Positions 1 to 11,304 of a stretch of 64,000 bases of DNA are shown here, in pieces (the stretch's first letter is position 1; every line of letters starts with the position of its first letter). This DNA comes from Dipteris shenzhenensis (taxonomy: Eukaryota > Polypodiophyta > Polypodiopsida > Gleicheniales). A program made the position numbers and the translations under genes. Below the pieces are notes generated by a model. It did not search any database, was not told the origin of the DNA, and saw only the letters and a program-made list of their open reading frames with translations. The stretch lies in the NCBI GenBank assembly GCA_047967505.1, contig CM106540.1. One strand, given 5' to 3'.

Positions 1-265
1 TTCTCCTCCACAAATTGATGACCTCATCCCTCAACAGTAGTACATGGGATGCTCCATGGCTTGCCCACCATCATGTGGCAACACACATGGCCCCAACCTC
101 TGACTCACTCCTAAGACTCTTGGTTTACAACTGGGAGATAGACAATGACTATGTATGGAATCTACATGAGTCCAACAAGGAAAAATCTCAAACAAAACAC
201 TAACAATCATTTAAGCATGGACTATCCATGGCAGAGAACCATTATTGATCTCACACACAAAGAAC
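1..265. other. Unassigned sequence
   Basis: I see no coding, RNA or repeat feature here. It lies just downstream of the minus-strand Copia gag fragment, where a protease domain would be expected, but no D-S/T-G motif is readable in any minus frame. Confidence 0.4.
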
Positions 266-1075
266 TTAGAAAACATATGGGTCATCACCCTTGTCAACAT
301 TAACTTGGGTGGTGTAAGCAGTGAGAGCTTTAACATTCTCTGGTTCTTCTTCTTCTTCTATCTTTGCTTTTTCCACAAGGTTTGCTGAACATCTCTTCTT
401 TGCATGGCATTCTTTTTCAACATATCCAGGATTTCCACAAAAGTTGCACTTCATTTTGCTCTCGCCCTTGAAGTTGCTTTTGGCCAAATATGCCCCATGT
501 TCTTTGTAGTCATTTCTCTGTTTGATTTTCCTTTCCTCTTCCAAGAGGGATGCCTCAATTTCCACCAAACTAATCTCTGGTATATTGGTGAGAGTGGTGA
601 CAATAGTGCCATATTCCTCAGTTAGCCTTCTAAGTAAGATAGCAATTACAATGTCTTCATCAAGATTAAACTTGATGCCAAATAACTGAGTCAGTATGCT
701 CTTCATGGAATTTAAATGTGAAGAGATGGATTCTCCTCTATCCAATTTTAGATCAAAGAATTTGATGAGCAAGCTAAACTTGAAACATCTCTCCTGTGCT
801 CCAAAAACATGCTCAAGATGAGTCCATGCAGCATGAGCAGTCTCACAAACATCAATGTGGTCGATAAAAGAATCACTCAATCCAAGAGCAATCATGGCTA
901 GTGTTTTTTCATCCTTAGGGAGCCATAAAGCTTCTCATTCCCTATTTGTTGGTTTCTTTTCTTTTCCATTAGCCATCTTCCAGATCCCCTTTTTCATGAG
1001 AATAAATTTCAATTTGGTCTGCCAAGTATGAAAACCCTCTCCCTCAAACTTATCTATCTTGATTTTGAACGCCAT
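266..1075 (-). pseudogene. Copia gag fragment with one premature stop
   Basis: The reading frame starts at an ATG (1073-1075) with MAFKIKIDKFEGEGFHTWQT, the typical opening of a Copia gag polyprotein, and runs to 266. Further features are the UBN2/gag segment (HLNSMKSILTQLFGIKF) and a CCHC zinc knuckle, C-x2-C-x4-(Y)-x4-C, reading CNFCGNPGYVEKEC, in which the usual His is replaced by Tyr. One in-frame TGA at 935-937 falls after TNRE, where homologues usually have Trp. Protease, integrase and RT are absent downstream, so this is a gag-only remnant. No LTR or primer site is seen at either end. Confidence 0.85.
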
Positions 1076-1482
1076 TTGAGAAGGTCTTACCAATTTAATG
1101 GCAGTTTCTAATCCCTTTACAAAAGATCAGTCTTTCTGAACAAAGAAATCACCTTCACCATATAGATGCAAATTGCTAGATAAGAATTCAGAAAAACCTA
1201 GTTGTTTGGAATATGCATAACCAGTTGGCTTCTCCCAAATCCTCTTAACTGAGGTCTTCTTTACCTTGTACTTTGTTCTTCTTGTAGTCCTCTTCAAGTT
1301 CTTAGCATTGGAAGAGCATTGAGTACTTGGCATGTTGTCAAGAAATCAATGCTAACTGAGCTTCAAAGAGCATTCTCTGAACTGGAAAAAAAATCTCTGA
1401 ACTATACTTTAACCCCACTTTATACCTCAAGCATTAACTTAGCATTTAGTGTAGCATCAAATTTCAAGAACTTACTGGGGGT
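1076..1482. other. Unassigned sequence between Copia gag and LINE-A
   Basis: No recognisable domain was found. A 68-codon minus frame (1127-1333) is basic but matches no retroelement domain I know. It could be Copia leader or intron sequence. Confidence 0.3.
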
Positions 1483-2962
1483 TCCATTGATATCTTATTT
1501 ATTCAGAAGCACAAACTGGATTCTAGAGATTGTGCCAAGTCAAGAAAGTTGCTTTCTGGCCATACATTTTGGTTGCCTGCCTTGGGCACTAGGGGGGGCA
1601 CTTCTATTTCAATTTTGCAGTCGGTTCTCCCCTTAGTTGTTAGACACAGAGTCATTATTCCCTCTAGGGCTTAGTGAAATATTCTCTTGATAGGAGGGCG
1701 TAAGGTTGGTTTCCTTAACCTACATGCCTCCAACATTAGAGGAGAACGTGTCATTATGTGGAAGGATTTGCTATCCTGGGCCCCCATTGCGGATTCATGG
1801 GTGATTGGAGGTGACTTTAACATGGTTGAGTTACCATCGGACATAAAAGGGGGTACAGAAGGAGGACTTCACTCTTTCGACAGAGAGCAGCTTGGGATGC
1901 CTTCCTTTTTCACTACTGTGGCAGAGATACTTGGTTGGACGATGCTTTTCTTGTTCAGCCATAGTCCCTCCTATTCTCTTGGTCGAACAGGAGGCAGCAG
2001 CTGCCTATTCATGCAACGCATTGACAGATTCTATGTAGATGATTAGGAACTAGACAGAGGTGGATCGGTATGCATTGCTACTGGGGTTCCCACTTCAAAC
2101 CACTTTCCTGTTGTGCTGGCTATTTCAAAGCCTCACTTGAGAGGCCGGTCTACCAACATCAGGATTCCAGATGCCTTGTACACAGAGGAGGACCTTACAA
2201 AGGTAGCCCTACAGATATGGGTTTCTCATGTCCAAGGTGGGCAGCCATCTCCATCACATGTAGCTGCTACACTTTCTGGTATTAGCGACTTCTACCACTC
2301 AGTTGCTTGTACCAGGAGACGAGATATTCTCATACGTGAGATTGGTGTTTGCCAGCAGTTGGCAGCTTTGAAGAGGGAAGAGCAAAAACAGCCTTCAGAT
2401 GCTTGGATTCAGGAGCACCTTGCTGCAGCAGCAAGGGCTCATCAGCAGGTATTGCTTGATCAGAGAGTAGAGTATGCCTTTCATGCACGGGAGGCCTTCT
2501 AGGTTCAGATGGGTGGTAGAGTCAATAAACACTTTTTCTCTACTCTTGGGCCTAGACAAAGTAGAGAGAGTGTATCCTAGCTTTTTGACTCACATGGGGT
2601 TTTACAGACAAATCCAGATGACGTCATGCGCATAGCTTCAGATTTTTATGCCGCCCTTCTTACTGCAGATCTTGACATACAGGATAGAGAGGATACTAGA
2701 CAGGTTATTTGGCAGAGCATCCCTTTGTTGGTGAAACCGGATATGCATGTTTTGCTTGATGCACCTTTCACCAACACAGAGTTGGGGATTGCACTTTTAG
2801 CCCTTCACAACGGCAAGTGCCCTGGTTCAGATGGCCTCACCCCTTCTTTCTTCATTGCATTTTGGGATATGATTGGAGACTACATTGCATCGGCCCTGCA
2901 GGGCATTTGGGACTCGGGCGAGACGCCCACGTCGCTTACAGAGGGTCTCATACACACAATGA
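1483..2962 (+). pseudogene. LINE-A copy A1: endonuclease to early RT, truncated at both ends
   Basis: The L1-type EN domain is readable from SIDILFIQ, through the metal/catalytic block WVIGGDFNMVE (near 1798), to the RT N-terminal region with GKCPGSDGLTPSFFIAFWDM (near 2811) and SLTEGLIH. Frames change and stops interrupt it: TAG at 2044-2046 and at 2500-2502, the latter where other copies have Trp (FWIQMGG). The copy ends abruptly near 2962 after TEGLIH and meets copy A2 tail to tail. No RT catalytic ADD block is present. Confidence 0.85.
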
Positions 2963-5900
2963 TATCAAATGCCTCCCAATGAGGAATTCTCGAAGGTCTC
3001 CAACCTCTACTACTGAGCTGGAATCTCCTGGCATTACTAACCGTGTAACAAAAGAAAGGGATGATGCCCTGCGTCAATCAACTCCCACTCTCCAGAGTCC
3101 CACAGCAAATACCTAATGGGAACTCCCCTATAGAGCCAAAGTCTACAAGATCCGGTGGAGAGAAGTCGAGCCTCTGCGTCGAGGAACCACTCTGAATCTG
3201 ATCCCTGCACCAAAAGACCTACAACCCTAATAGGCTGAAAAGCAGACTCAAGCAAGATGTCCTCTGTGGACCTGAACAATCTGCCACCATCATGCACACC
3301 AAAAACCAAGCCATCGTCATGTGCATCTCAAAATCCCAAAACCTGAAGAGAAACACCGCCTCTCGTAAAAGTACCTCCCCAAGTGAAGCAAGTGAGTGGC
3401 ATATCATCTGTGTCTACCCAATCCGCTGGAAGGGCTGCCTCAATCTGCAAGATCCTCCCTGCACTCCCTCTAAGATGTCCTGTCAACTGAGATTTAGTCT
3501 CCTCTGGAAGCCTACGGATAGCTTTCCATGACCCCAATGATGAGGCGGGTCCCCTCTCCCACCTGGACCACTGCATATAAAGTGAAGCACCAAGTGGTCT
3601 GCCAAGATCAATCAGTTGCCTATCAATCTCTTTATGAGAAGAAGGGGGAATCCTCTGAAGAGTGCTCCTGAAACTCGCCCATGCTTCCACGATGGCAACC
3701 ATCAGAGGGGATGAAGGAGACCTGAGGTGTGCTGCAGTGAAAATCCACCTAATACTGCCCATCCAGTCTCCTCCTGAAGAAGGTGTGCACATCTTTATGC
3801 TGCTAATAAAAAATGCCTTCCACGGCTCCTGCCCTGGCATAAGTCCCCGCACCACCATCTTCCAGACTAAAGCTCTACACTGTAAATCTGGATCAATAAT
3901 ATTGAAACCCCCTTCCTGTGTAGGGAGGATGAGAGTCTCCCAAGCCACCCTCGCTAACGCATCTGCTCTGCCATCAAGCCCACTCCAAAGAATATTTCTG
4001 ATCGGTCTCCTAAGCTGAATGATGCAATCCCTAGAATGGCACTAGCATGAACAAAGAAACCAGGCCGTGGCCAAGAGAGCACCACCATCTTGTAGAGTAA
4101 AGCTCTGCACTGTAAATCTGGATCAATAATATTTAGGGAGGATGAGAGTCTCCCAAGCCACCCTCGCCAACGCATATGCTTTGCCATCAAGCCCACTCCA
4201 AAGAATATTTCTGATCGGTCTCCTGAGGTGAATGATGCAATTCCTAGAATGGCACCAGCATGAACAAACAAACCAGGCCGTGGCCAAGAGGACCTGGTTG
4301 ACCACCACGACTCTAGAGGCAAGACCCAGCTTGGCTTAGCTCCAAAAAAGGAGCTTCCTCCTGATGCTCTCGAACACGGGAACAAATTGCTGAGTGGAAG
4401 AAATATCCAAGCCGATCTAGCAGCCCAAATACCTCACTGGCACACCTCTCTGAACCCAAGTGAATCCTATGTCAAGCCCCAAAACTGGAGTGTCCTCATC
4501 ACTGAACCAAAAGCCATTGGATTTATGCCAAGTTATCTGCGCCCCCGCCACCGAGCAAAATAAATCCAATGCTATCCCGAAAGAAGTGAGCGTCTGTGGT
4601 GTGGCATCCAAATAAACTACTGTGTCATCTGCCAACCCACCATCAAGTAGCTCCTCTTCCCTTTTGATGGGAAGTACCCGGCTGTGAGCTGATCTGTACA
4701 AAGAGGAAACACCTCTGATCCAAGCATCTGTAAAGCCAAAACGTAGAAGGCTTCCCTCCAAAAAACCCCAATCTACTCTATAATAAGCTTTATCAAAATC
4801 CAAGAGTAGAATGGCTAGATTCTGGCCGCTCTACATGGCCCACTCTGAAGCTTCCCAAAAGGAGAAAATGTTATAAAAAATGCTTCTACCCTGCACAAAT
4901 CATGTCTGAGTGTCATGAATAAGATCTGGGAGAAGGGGCTGCAATCGAAGGCTGATTGCTTTGGCCAGAATCTTGTAACATGCCCCCAAAACTGTGATAG
5001 GCCTCCACTGGGACACTAAATTTCTGCAACCTCCTTTTGGGATAAGGTGTATGAGACCCTCTGTAAGCGACGCGGGCATCTCGCCGGAGTCCCAAATGCA
5101 CTGCAGGGCCGATGTAATGTAGTCTCCAATCATATCCCAAAATGCAATGAAGAAAGAAGGGGTGAGGCTATCCGAACCAGGGCACTTGCCCTTGTGAAGG
5201 GCTAAAAGTGCAGTCCTGAACTCTGTGTTGGTGAAAGGTGCATCAAGCAAAACATGCATATCCGGTTTCACCAACAAAGGGATGCTATGCCAAATAACCT
5301 GTCTAGCATCCTCTCTATCCTATGTGTCAGGATCTGCAGTAAGAAGGGCGGCATCAAAACTATGTGCATGACGTCATCTAGATCTGTTTGTAAAACCCCA
5401 TGTGAGTCAAAAAGCTGGGATACACTCTCTCTACTATGTCTAGGGCCAAGAGTAGAGAAAAAGTGTTTATTGACTCTGCCACCCATCTGAATCCAGAAGA
5501 ACTCCCGTGCATGAAAGGCATACTCTGCTCTCTAATCAAGCAATATCTGTTGATGAGCCGTTGCTGCAGCAAGGCGCTCCTGAATCCAAGCATCTGAAGG
5601 CCGTTTCTGCTCTTCCCTCTGCAAAGCTGCCAACTGCTGGCGAACACCAATCTCACGTCTGAGAATATCTCGCCTCCTGGTACTAGCAACTGAGTGGTAG
5701 AAGTCGCTAATACCAGAAAGGGCAGCAGCTACATGTGATGGAGATGGCTGCCCACCTTGGACATGAGAAACCCATATCTGCAGGACTGCCTCTGTAAGGT
5801 CCTCCTCTATGTACAAGGCATCTGGAATCTTGATGCTGGCAGACTGGCCTCTCAAGTGAGGCTCTGAGATAGCCAGCACAACAGGAAAGTGGTCTGAAGT

Positions 5901-6310
5901 GGAAACCTTAGCAGCAATGCATACCGATCCACCTCTGTCTAGTGCCCAATCATCTACATAGAATCTATCAATGCGTGCATGAATAGCACCTGCTGCCTCC
6001 TATTTGACCAAGAGAACAGGAGGGACTGTGGCTGAATAAGAAAGGCATCGTCCGACCAAGTATCTCTGCCACAATAGTGAAAAAGGAAGGCATCCCAAGC
6101 TGCTCTCTCCAAAGAGTGAGTCCTCCTTCTCTACCCCCTTTTTTGTCTGACGGTAACTCAACCATGTTAAACTCACCTCCAATCACACATGAATCCGCAA
6201 TGGGGGCCCAGGAGAGCAAATCCTTTCACATAATGACACGTTCCCCTCTAATGTTGTAGGCATACAGGTTATGGAAACCAACCTTACGCCCTCCAATGAA
6301 GAGAATAATC
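2963..6310 (-). pseudogene. LINE-A copy A2: EN-RT-C-terminal region, truncated
   Basis: Read on the minus strand from 6310, it begins in EN (GGRKVGFHNLYA, FNMVELPSDKKGG near 6160), passes the linker DAWIQERLAAA (near 5580) and RT GKCPGSDSLTPSFFIAFWDM (near 5190-5130), then DFDKAYYRVDWGFL (near 4800) and LADDTVVYLD, the RT catalytic block. It stops in the connection region at PHWEAF near 2965, before the zf-RVT domain. There are many frameshifts. The segment between 4800 and 4417 has lost the GVRGERFQISRSVRQGCPL block found in other copies. No tail or target-site duplication was found. Confidence 0.85.
3851..4293. repeat. 230-bp tandem duplication inside LINE-A copy A2
   Basis: Unit 1 is 3851-4080 and unit 2 is 4081 to about 4293. 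Both start accaccatct and cover the same part of ORF2 (the RNFLWSGLDG to NIIDPDLQCRALL region). Unit 2 lacks about 18 bp. The other LINE-A copies have this segment once. Confidence 0.85.
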
Positions 6311-6314
6311 GATT

Positions 6315-6427
6315 GATTTTGATGGACATGTGCTATGATATCACTGACTATGTATACATAGTTTTCTATATATGATTTTGATGGACATGTGATATGATAT
6401 CACTGAATATGTATACATAGTTTTCTA
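6315..6427. repeat. 59-bp tandem duplication
   Basis: The two units, gattttgatggacatgtg to tatacatagttttct, lie at 6315-6373 and 6374-6427. They abut a LINE-B 3' end. A similar single-copy sequence precedes the LINE-B 3' end near 45910. Confidence 0.85.
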
Positions 6428-6524
6428 GCATGGGTTAGGATGCTCGCTTAGTAGCTCCACTCTTTTGCTCATTGTATCATGTTTTTCTTCAGTCCCATAG
6501 ACCCATCGGTCTTTAGCAGACTTT

Positions 6525-6561
<37 letters not shown>
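6425..6561 (+). mobile_element. LINE-B 3'-end fragment with (CT)n tail
   Basis: It shares the LINE-B 3' consensus: GCTCATTGTATCA, then AGTCCCATAGACCCATCGGTCT, then AGACTTTAA. It ends in a (CT)n run at 6531-6561, followed by (AC)n. Only the last 130 bp of the element are present. Confidence 0.8.
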
Positions 6562-6564
<3 letters not shown>

Positions 6565-6644
6565 CACACACACACACATGCATATTACGAGGTGAACCAA
6601 TTCATCTAAGAGGATCTCTTATAGTTACACACATTTAGGGCTAG

Positions 6645-7632
6645 GTTGGCACCTCATGAGCTCCCTGTGAAGCTCAACTTCTACAGATACCACCACTGCC
6701 TATGGATTGTTGAGGCTTCATCGATCTGCCAAGATACACACGGATCCACCTCCCCCACTTCTTCAAGATATCGATTTAGCAGTTATGTGTTTCACCATAC
6801 CAACTCCGTATTGAAAGTGGTCGGGCGGAGAGCATACCTAGAGAGGGTCACATCTGCACCCTATGCGATCATCAAGAGATCGAGTAAGAGGAGCACCTCA
6901 CTTTTAGATGACATGAGTACTATGAGATCAGAGGTTGCTATCAATGCCTCTTCAAGGATGGTTTCAAACCCCTATGTACTCTCTTACCCTACCCAAATTA
7001 GAGATGCTTGGCGGCCTTATCCACGAGATTGTCCAACACAGGGAGTGGTTGCTTAGGGCATTAGGCGAGATTAGAGTATACAGCCAGACTCCACTCAGAC
7101 CATGATCACTCAATTTTTCCAGCCAGACAGCACCAATCAGCAGCACTCACGGAGACGATGGCTGCGAGGACACAAGGCAAAGATACGTCACACTTGCAGT
7201 GGACTGAGGCAAAGATACGTCAGACTTGCAGTGGACTGAGGCACGGAACACATTAGGGACCTTCCCTCCATGCTCATCAGACCGGAGACATGACCTACAG
7301 GAGTGACAGTGGCTCTTGTTGGCCCCACGGCCATAGCTAGGAGACCACAATGGACCATACGTGTCAACAACCGCAGCCAGCGCCCCATCACAGGCTTTAT
7401 GCCACCACAGGAGCCTCATACATCGACAACCCCCTCTTGGGGTTGACGCCCTCACCAGTCCCCATCCTCTCAATGAGCTCCACGGGTTTTCTTATTCGTC
7501 ATGGGAGTTGATGTAGTGGCCCCATCCTTCAGCTCATCGTATCAGTTTCTTTTAGTTTCATAGACCGTTTAGTCTTCCGAAGACTTTTAGTAAACTTTCT
7601 TTCTTTCTCTTTCTTTTTTTCTTTCTTTCTCT
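6645..7632 (+). pseudogene. LINE-B 3' part: ORF2 C-terminus and tail
   Basis: It opens with ELPVKLNFYR, matching the ELPVKLDFYRRHCL segment of the long LINE-B copy. Decayed remnants of the C-terminal zinc knuckle region follow, then two PCNA-box-like motifs at 7096-7119 (QTMITQFF) and 7378-7401 (QRPITGFM). The 3' end has ATAGACCGTTTAGTCT, CCGAAGACTTT and a TTTC-rich tail to about 7632. The copy is 5' truncated and has several frameshifts. Confidence 0.82.
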
Positions 7633-7659
7633 TATTTACAAAAGCTCCAAGCCGAATTA

Positions 7660-9310
7660 CTCATATGGGCTCGGTACGAGGCTGAAATTTGGTTATGCCA
7701 CATGCTTAATCAAGCCGTCCACGAAGGATTTCACCCTCAGTAGACAGAAAATTGGATAAAACACATTCATAAAGGAGGTGAGAAGGAGAAGCTTAGTAAC
7801 TACCACCCAATAATGGCACTATGGCTAAACTCTTTAAAACTATTATAAACGAAAAAATCGGCATGTGGGGAGAAATGCACTCTAAGAGAGCCCAAGGTCA
7901 GGCAAGTTTTAGGCGCACATTTAGCGCAATTAACCACATGGTTACCCTTAAAGTACTTATGGAGGAAATCCGACTACAAGGTGAAGGCCTATTATATTGT
8001 TTCATTGATTTCAGAAAAGCCTTTGCTATTGTCCCAAGACTTGGTCTCTGGCAGAGAATGCAAAACATTGGAGTACCCAAAGATTACATGCAAGCAGTCA
8101 TGTTCAGTGTCACCTCAGGATGAGAGGGCACTTATCTGAGGCCCTTTACAGCAGTATTGGAGTAAAGCAAGGTTGCCCACTCTCACCCACATTGTTTGGG
8201 CTTTACATTCATGAGCAAGAGGAATTGGTAACAAAGTATAGAGCCCCAGAGGGGCAAATGGGACCTCAAATTGGTGTACAAGTCATTTTTGTATGTAGAT
8301 GACATTGTCCTATCAGCAAAAACACAAGAAGATGCTCAAGAAACTGATGCATGTATTAGATGTCGTCTGCCAAAATAGTGGGCTACAAGTAAACACAGTC
8401 AAAACAAAGATTATGCCAGGGAGAACTCTCAAGACTTATCATTGAGAGGACCTCAAGGTTGTGGAATCCTTCAAGGTTCTTGGCACAAATTCCCTTCTGA
8501 CCATAGATGGCATATTGTGGACAAAAGGATTCAAGCTGGCTAGAAAAGCTACTATGCCTTAGAGAATACTTGTAGGCATGCCGAGATAGGGAGCTGGAAC
8601 TTGAAAAGATACTATGCCTTAGAGAATACTTGTAGGCATGCCGAGATAGGGAGCTGGAACTTGAAAAAGCATCTCTTTGATGCATTGGTTATTTCCATGG
8701 TGCTTTATGGGGTAGAGATTCAGGGTGGGAGCTTATGCAAGTCAGCCTGGAATGAGGTGGGGAAAACCCAAAAGCATTTCATAACCAGTTTCCTGGGAGT
8801 GATCCTACCCTTGGAGACTGGCAGCACCCCACTAGAGCTCTTGGCAATGGAGACAATATCACAATACTTGGTTAAGGTCACCATATTGCCTGAGAAAAGG
8901 CTCCCATATCTATCATGGGAAGCAAGTTTGAAGTTTATAACAACTAACAAGAGTACAATTCTAGTGTCACGTTGGATGGAAGGCACAAAGCGATGGTTCA
9001 AATGATGGGGTGCAGAAACATTATTGGTGTCTTTGATAGAAGACAAACAAGTTGTAGAGGCTTTCTTGACGAGATGTTTGTTAGTCATCGGAGCATGCAC
9101 ATCACCACACAAGATTGAGTACTACAGTCAAACAATATGCCCGCATTACAAAGATTATTTCTTTGCACCAAGGGGACAACATACTCCGTCTCACCTTCTG
9201 GAGCCGATTCCGAGATTTGTGATGCGTACAGTTGCTTCCATATGGACAGGCTCATATCACTTACGATGTGAAACAGGTAGATGGCATGCTACATGCCTCA
9301 CACCCACTCC
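7660..9310 (+). pseudogene. LINE-C reverse transcriptase fragment
   Basis: RT motifs can be read across frames: NWIKHIHKGGEKEKLSNYHP (near 7750), QASFRR, CFIDFRKAF (catalytic block A, near 8000), GVKQGCPLSPTLFGLYI (block B, near 8160), and a decayed YVDDIV block C near 8297. Then come a long thumb-like region (YGVEIQG, LGVILPLETGSTPLELLAMETI) and RFVMRT..TGSYHLRCETGR near 9215. The sequence is clearly different from LINE-A and LINE-B but shares the B-type block GVKQGCPLSPTLFGLYI. It ends near 9310 with no tail. It is not functional. Confidence 0.8.
8545..8664. repeat. Exact 60-bp tandem duplication within LINE-C
   Basis: The units 8545-8604 and 8605-8664 are practically identical (tactatgcct...gagctggaac). 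The reading frame is kept (20 codons) across the duplication. Confidence 0.92.
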
Positions 9311-9476
9311 TCTTAAGTTTCATAAATGATCTTCCATCTCATAAATCCCACAAACTAAATTTCATGTTTATCCATGAATTACTTTTCTCAAAAGAAAAAC
9401 TTTTGTAATTGTCGTGCAGATTAGAGAATTGCACCCATGACTTTAGCATGTAATTTCAGCAAACAAAGAAACTTAC

Positions 9477-9561
9477 GAACCAGAACATCTGCAAAAGTAA
9501 GATTTGGATGCAATTTTGAATACAGTGCCAAAAGATCAGATGAGGGAAACAATCCTGCTTC
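9477..9561 (-). CDS. SUV3: SUV3-like helicase, exon after the helicase C domain
   Basis: This 85-bp exon has 28 codons plus one base. It begins EAGLFPSSDLLALYSKLHP and ends NLTFADVLV plus one base. It matches the start of the SUV3 C-terminal region, where plant SUV3 has a motif like ERAGLFPTFDLL and human SUPV3L1 has AGLHPTAEQIEMF. The acceptor follows a long pyrimidine tract (tttctttttttttgggtgtctacag) and the donor is a strong gtaagttt. The following exon was not found in the 9.4 kb left in the window, so this intron also exceeds 9 kb. Confidence 0.87.
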
Positions 9562-10430
9562 CTGTAGACACCCAAAAAAAAGAAATATATAGTGTCATTA
9601 TCAAGATAATTAGCGGATGCCAAAAGTGTACAGCGTGCTTAAGAATAAGCTATTTATAAAACATATTCAAGCATTTGAAGGCTAAAATTGCCAGATAATA
9701 TGAATCCTAGAGTGGCTTTGAGATTAGGTAGCTAACTTGCTTCTTAACTTTCTTTCCATAGTGATACGCTTTTTTGTGAGAGCATTTATGTTCACCAGAA
9801 ATCATTAACTATGTATTTTTAGCGAAACCAAACATGTAAATGGGTACATAACATGGGGTTCCTGAGCAAATCCTGAGATATTCATCATTTTAATCATTAA
9901 TTCCTAGTGGAAAGGACATCATCAGCCCTTAGTGTTGGCTTTTTTTCTCATTGTGATATGTTATATGAGTGGAGTAGCACTCCCCTAATTACATTATGTA
10001 ATTTTCAAGGTTTTCACTAGGTGTAGTTTTACAAGAGTCATACATGACTCAAATTGCAGGCTGCACATTACATGCATCTATCACTTGCCTGCATCAAGTG
10101 ACCTCAACTCAACATCACTTACACTTTCCCACATGACTTTGCAAACTAGAAGGTCCCTGAGCATATATGCTAACAATAAATAATTGGTGTCATCTAACTT
10201 ATCATCCACACATACATGTCATCTTGATAGACAACCCAAAAGAGATTCCGTTACATTTACAAATGTACAAAAATTATCTATTTTGCAAAATGTGGCTTCT
10301 CAGAGCTCCTATAAAAACAATGTACTTTCTTGAGGAATCTGCACAATGTGCTTTTTCAAGCACTTGACTGAAATATATAGGAAAAGGCATAAACCAGCTG
10401 TATCCAATCCTGCATGTATTCAAAAGAACC
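9562..10430. other. Intron sequence without recognised feature
   Basis: This is AT-rich, non-repetitive sequence upstream (in the gene's sense) of the 9477-9561 exon. I found no ORF with domain signal and no RNA gene. Confidence 0.4.
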
Positions 10431-11160
10431 TTGAAACGTTGCTCAGCCCCCCCTCCCCGTCGCTCAGCCCCCCCCCCTCTCCGCCGCTCAGCCCCCCCTC
10501 CCCGCCACGCAGCCTCCCCCCTCCCCGCCGCTCAGCCCCCCCTCTCCGCCGCTCAGCCCCTCCCCGCCACGCAGCCCTCCCCCTCCCTGCCGCTCAGCCC
10601 CCCCTCTCCGCCGCTCAGCCCCCCCTCCCCGTCGCTCAGCCCCCCCCTCTCCGTCGCTCAGCCCCTCCCCTCTCCGCCGCTCTCCCCTCTCCCCTCTCCT
10701 CTAACAGCCGCTCCCCCCCCCTCTCGCAGCCCCCCCTCCCGTAGCGCCGCTCTCCCCCTCACGTAGCCTCTCGCAGCCCCCCCTCATGTATCTCCGCTCT
10801 CCCTCCCCCTCTCGCAGCCGCTCCCCCCCTCCCCCTCCCGCAACCGCTCCCCCCCCCCTCCCGTAGCTCTGCTCTGCCCCCCCCTCCCGTAGCTCCACTC
10901 TACTCCCCCCCCTCTCGTAGCCTACCTCCCCCTCCCGTAGCCTCTGCCCCACCCCCTCCCGCAGCCTCTGCACTACCCGCCCCCCCTCCCGTAGCCTCTG
11001 CCCCACCCCCTCCCGTAACCTCTGCCCCCCCCCCCCGCTCTCCCTCCCCCTCTCGCAGCCTCTCCCCGCTCCCCCTCTCTCCACTATGCCCCCCCCTACT
11101 GTAGCCTCTCCGCTCTGCCCCCCCCTACCGTAGCCTCTGCGCCACCCCCCTCGCTCGCGC
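10431..11160 (+). repeat. C-rich minisatellite in the LINE-B leader
   Basis: It consists of irregular 15-25 bp units such as CCGCTCAGCCCCCCCTCC and, later, CCCTCCCGTAGCCTCTGCC. The plus strand is almost pure pyrimidine with runs of 6-10 C, so the minus strand is G-rich with many G runs and potential for G-quadruplex or triplex structure. Long ORFs on both strands here are low-complexity artefacts. Confidence 0.88.
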
Positions 11161-11304
11161 TTGGCCTCCTGCCCCGTGGTCTGAGGGCCCTTTCTGCTAC
11201 AAGCCTTGGCTTGCCACTGGCCTTGCACAGGCCTGCGCACCCCTACAGCAATGCTGAACAAGATCTGCCTTTGCAGGAAATCGTGCACTTGAACAAGTCC
11301 TACA

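Noticed and set aside
1127-1333. Basic minus-strand ORF upstream of Copia gag
   Set aside because: No domain, and it ends before the gag start; could be leader or intron.
6531-6578. (CT)n and (AC)n as an independent microsatellite
   Set aside because: The (CT)n directly follows a LINE-B 3' consensus and is better read as the element's tail.
8383-8685. Minus-strand Ser-rich ORF with repeats
   Set aside because: Shadow of the 60-bp duplication in the LINE-C coding strand.
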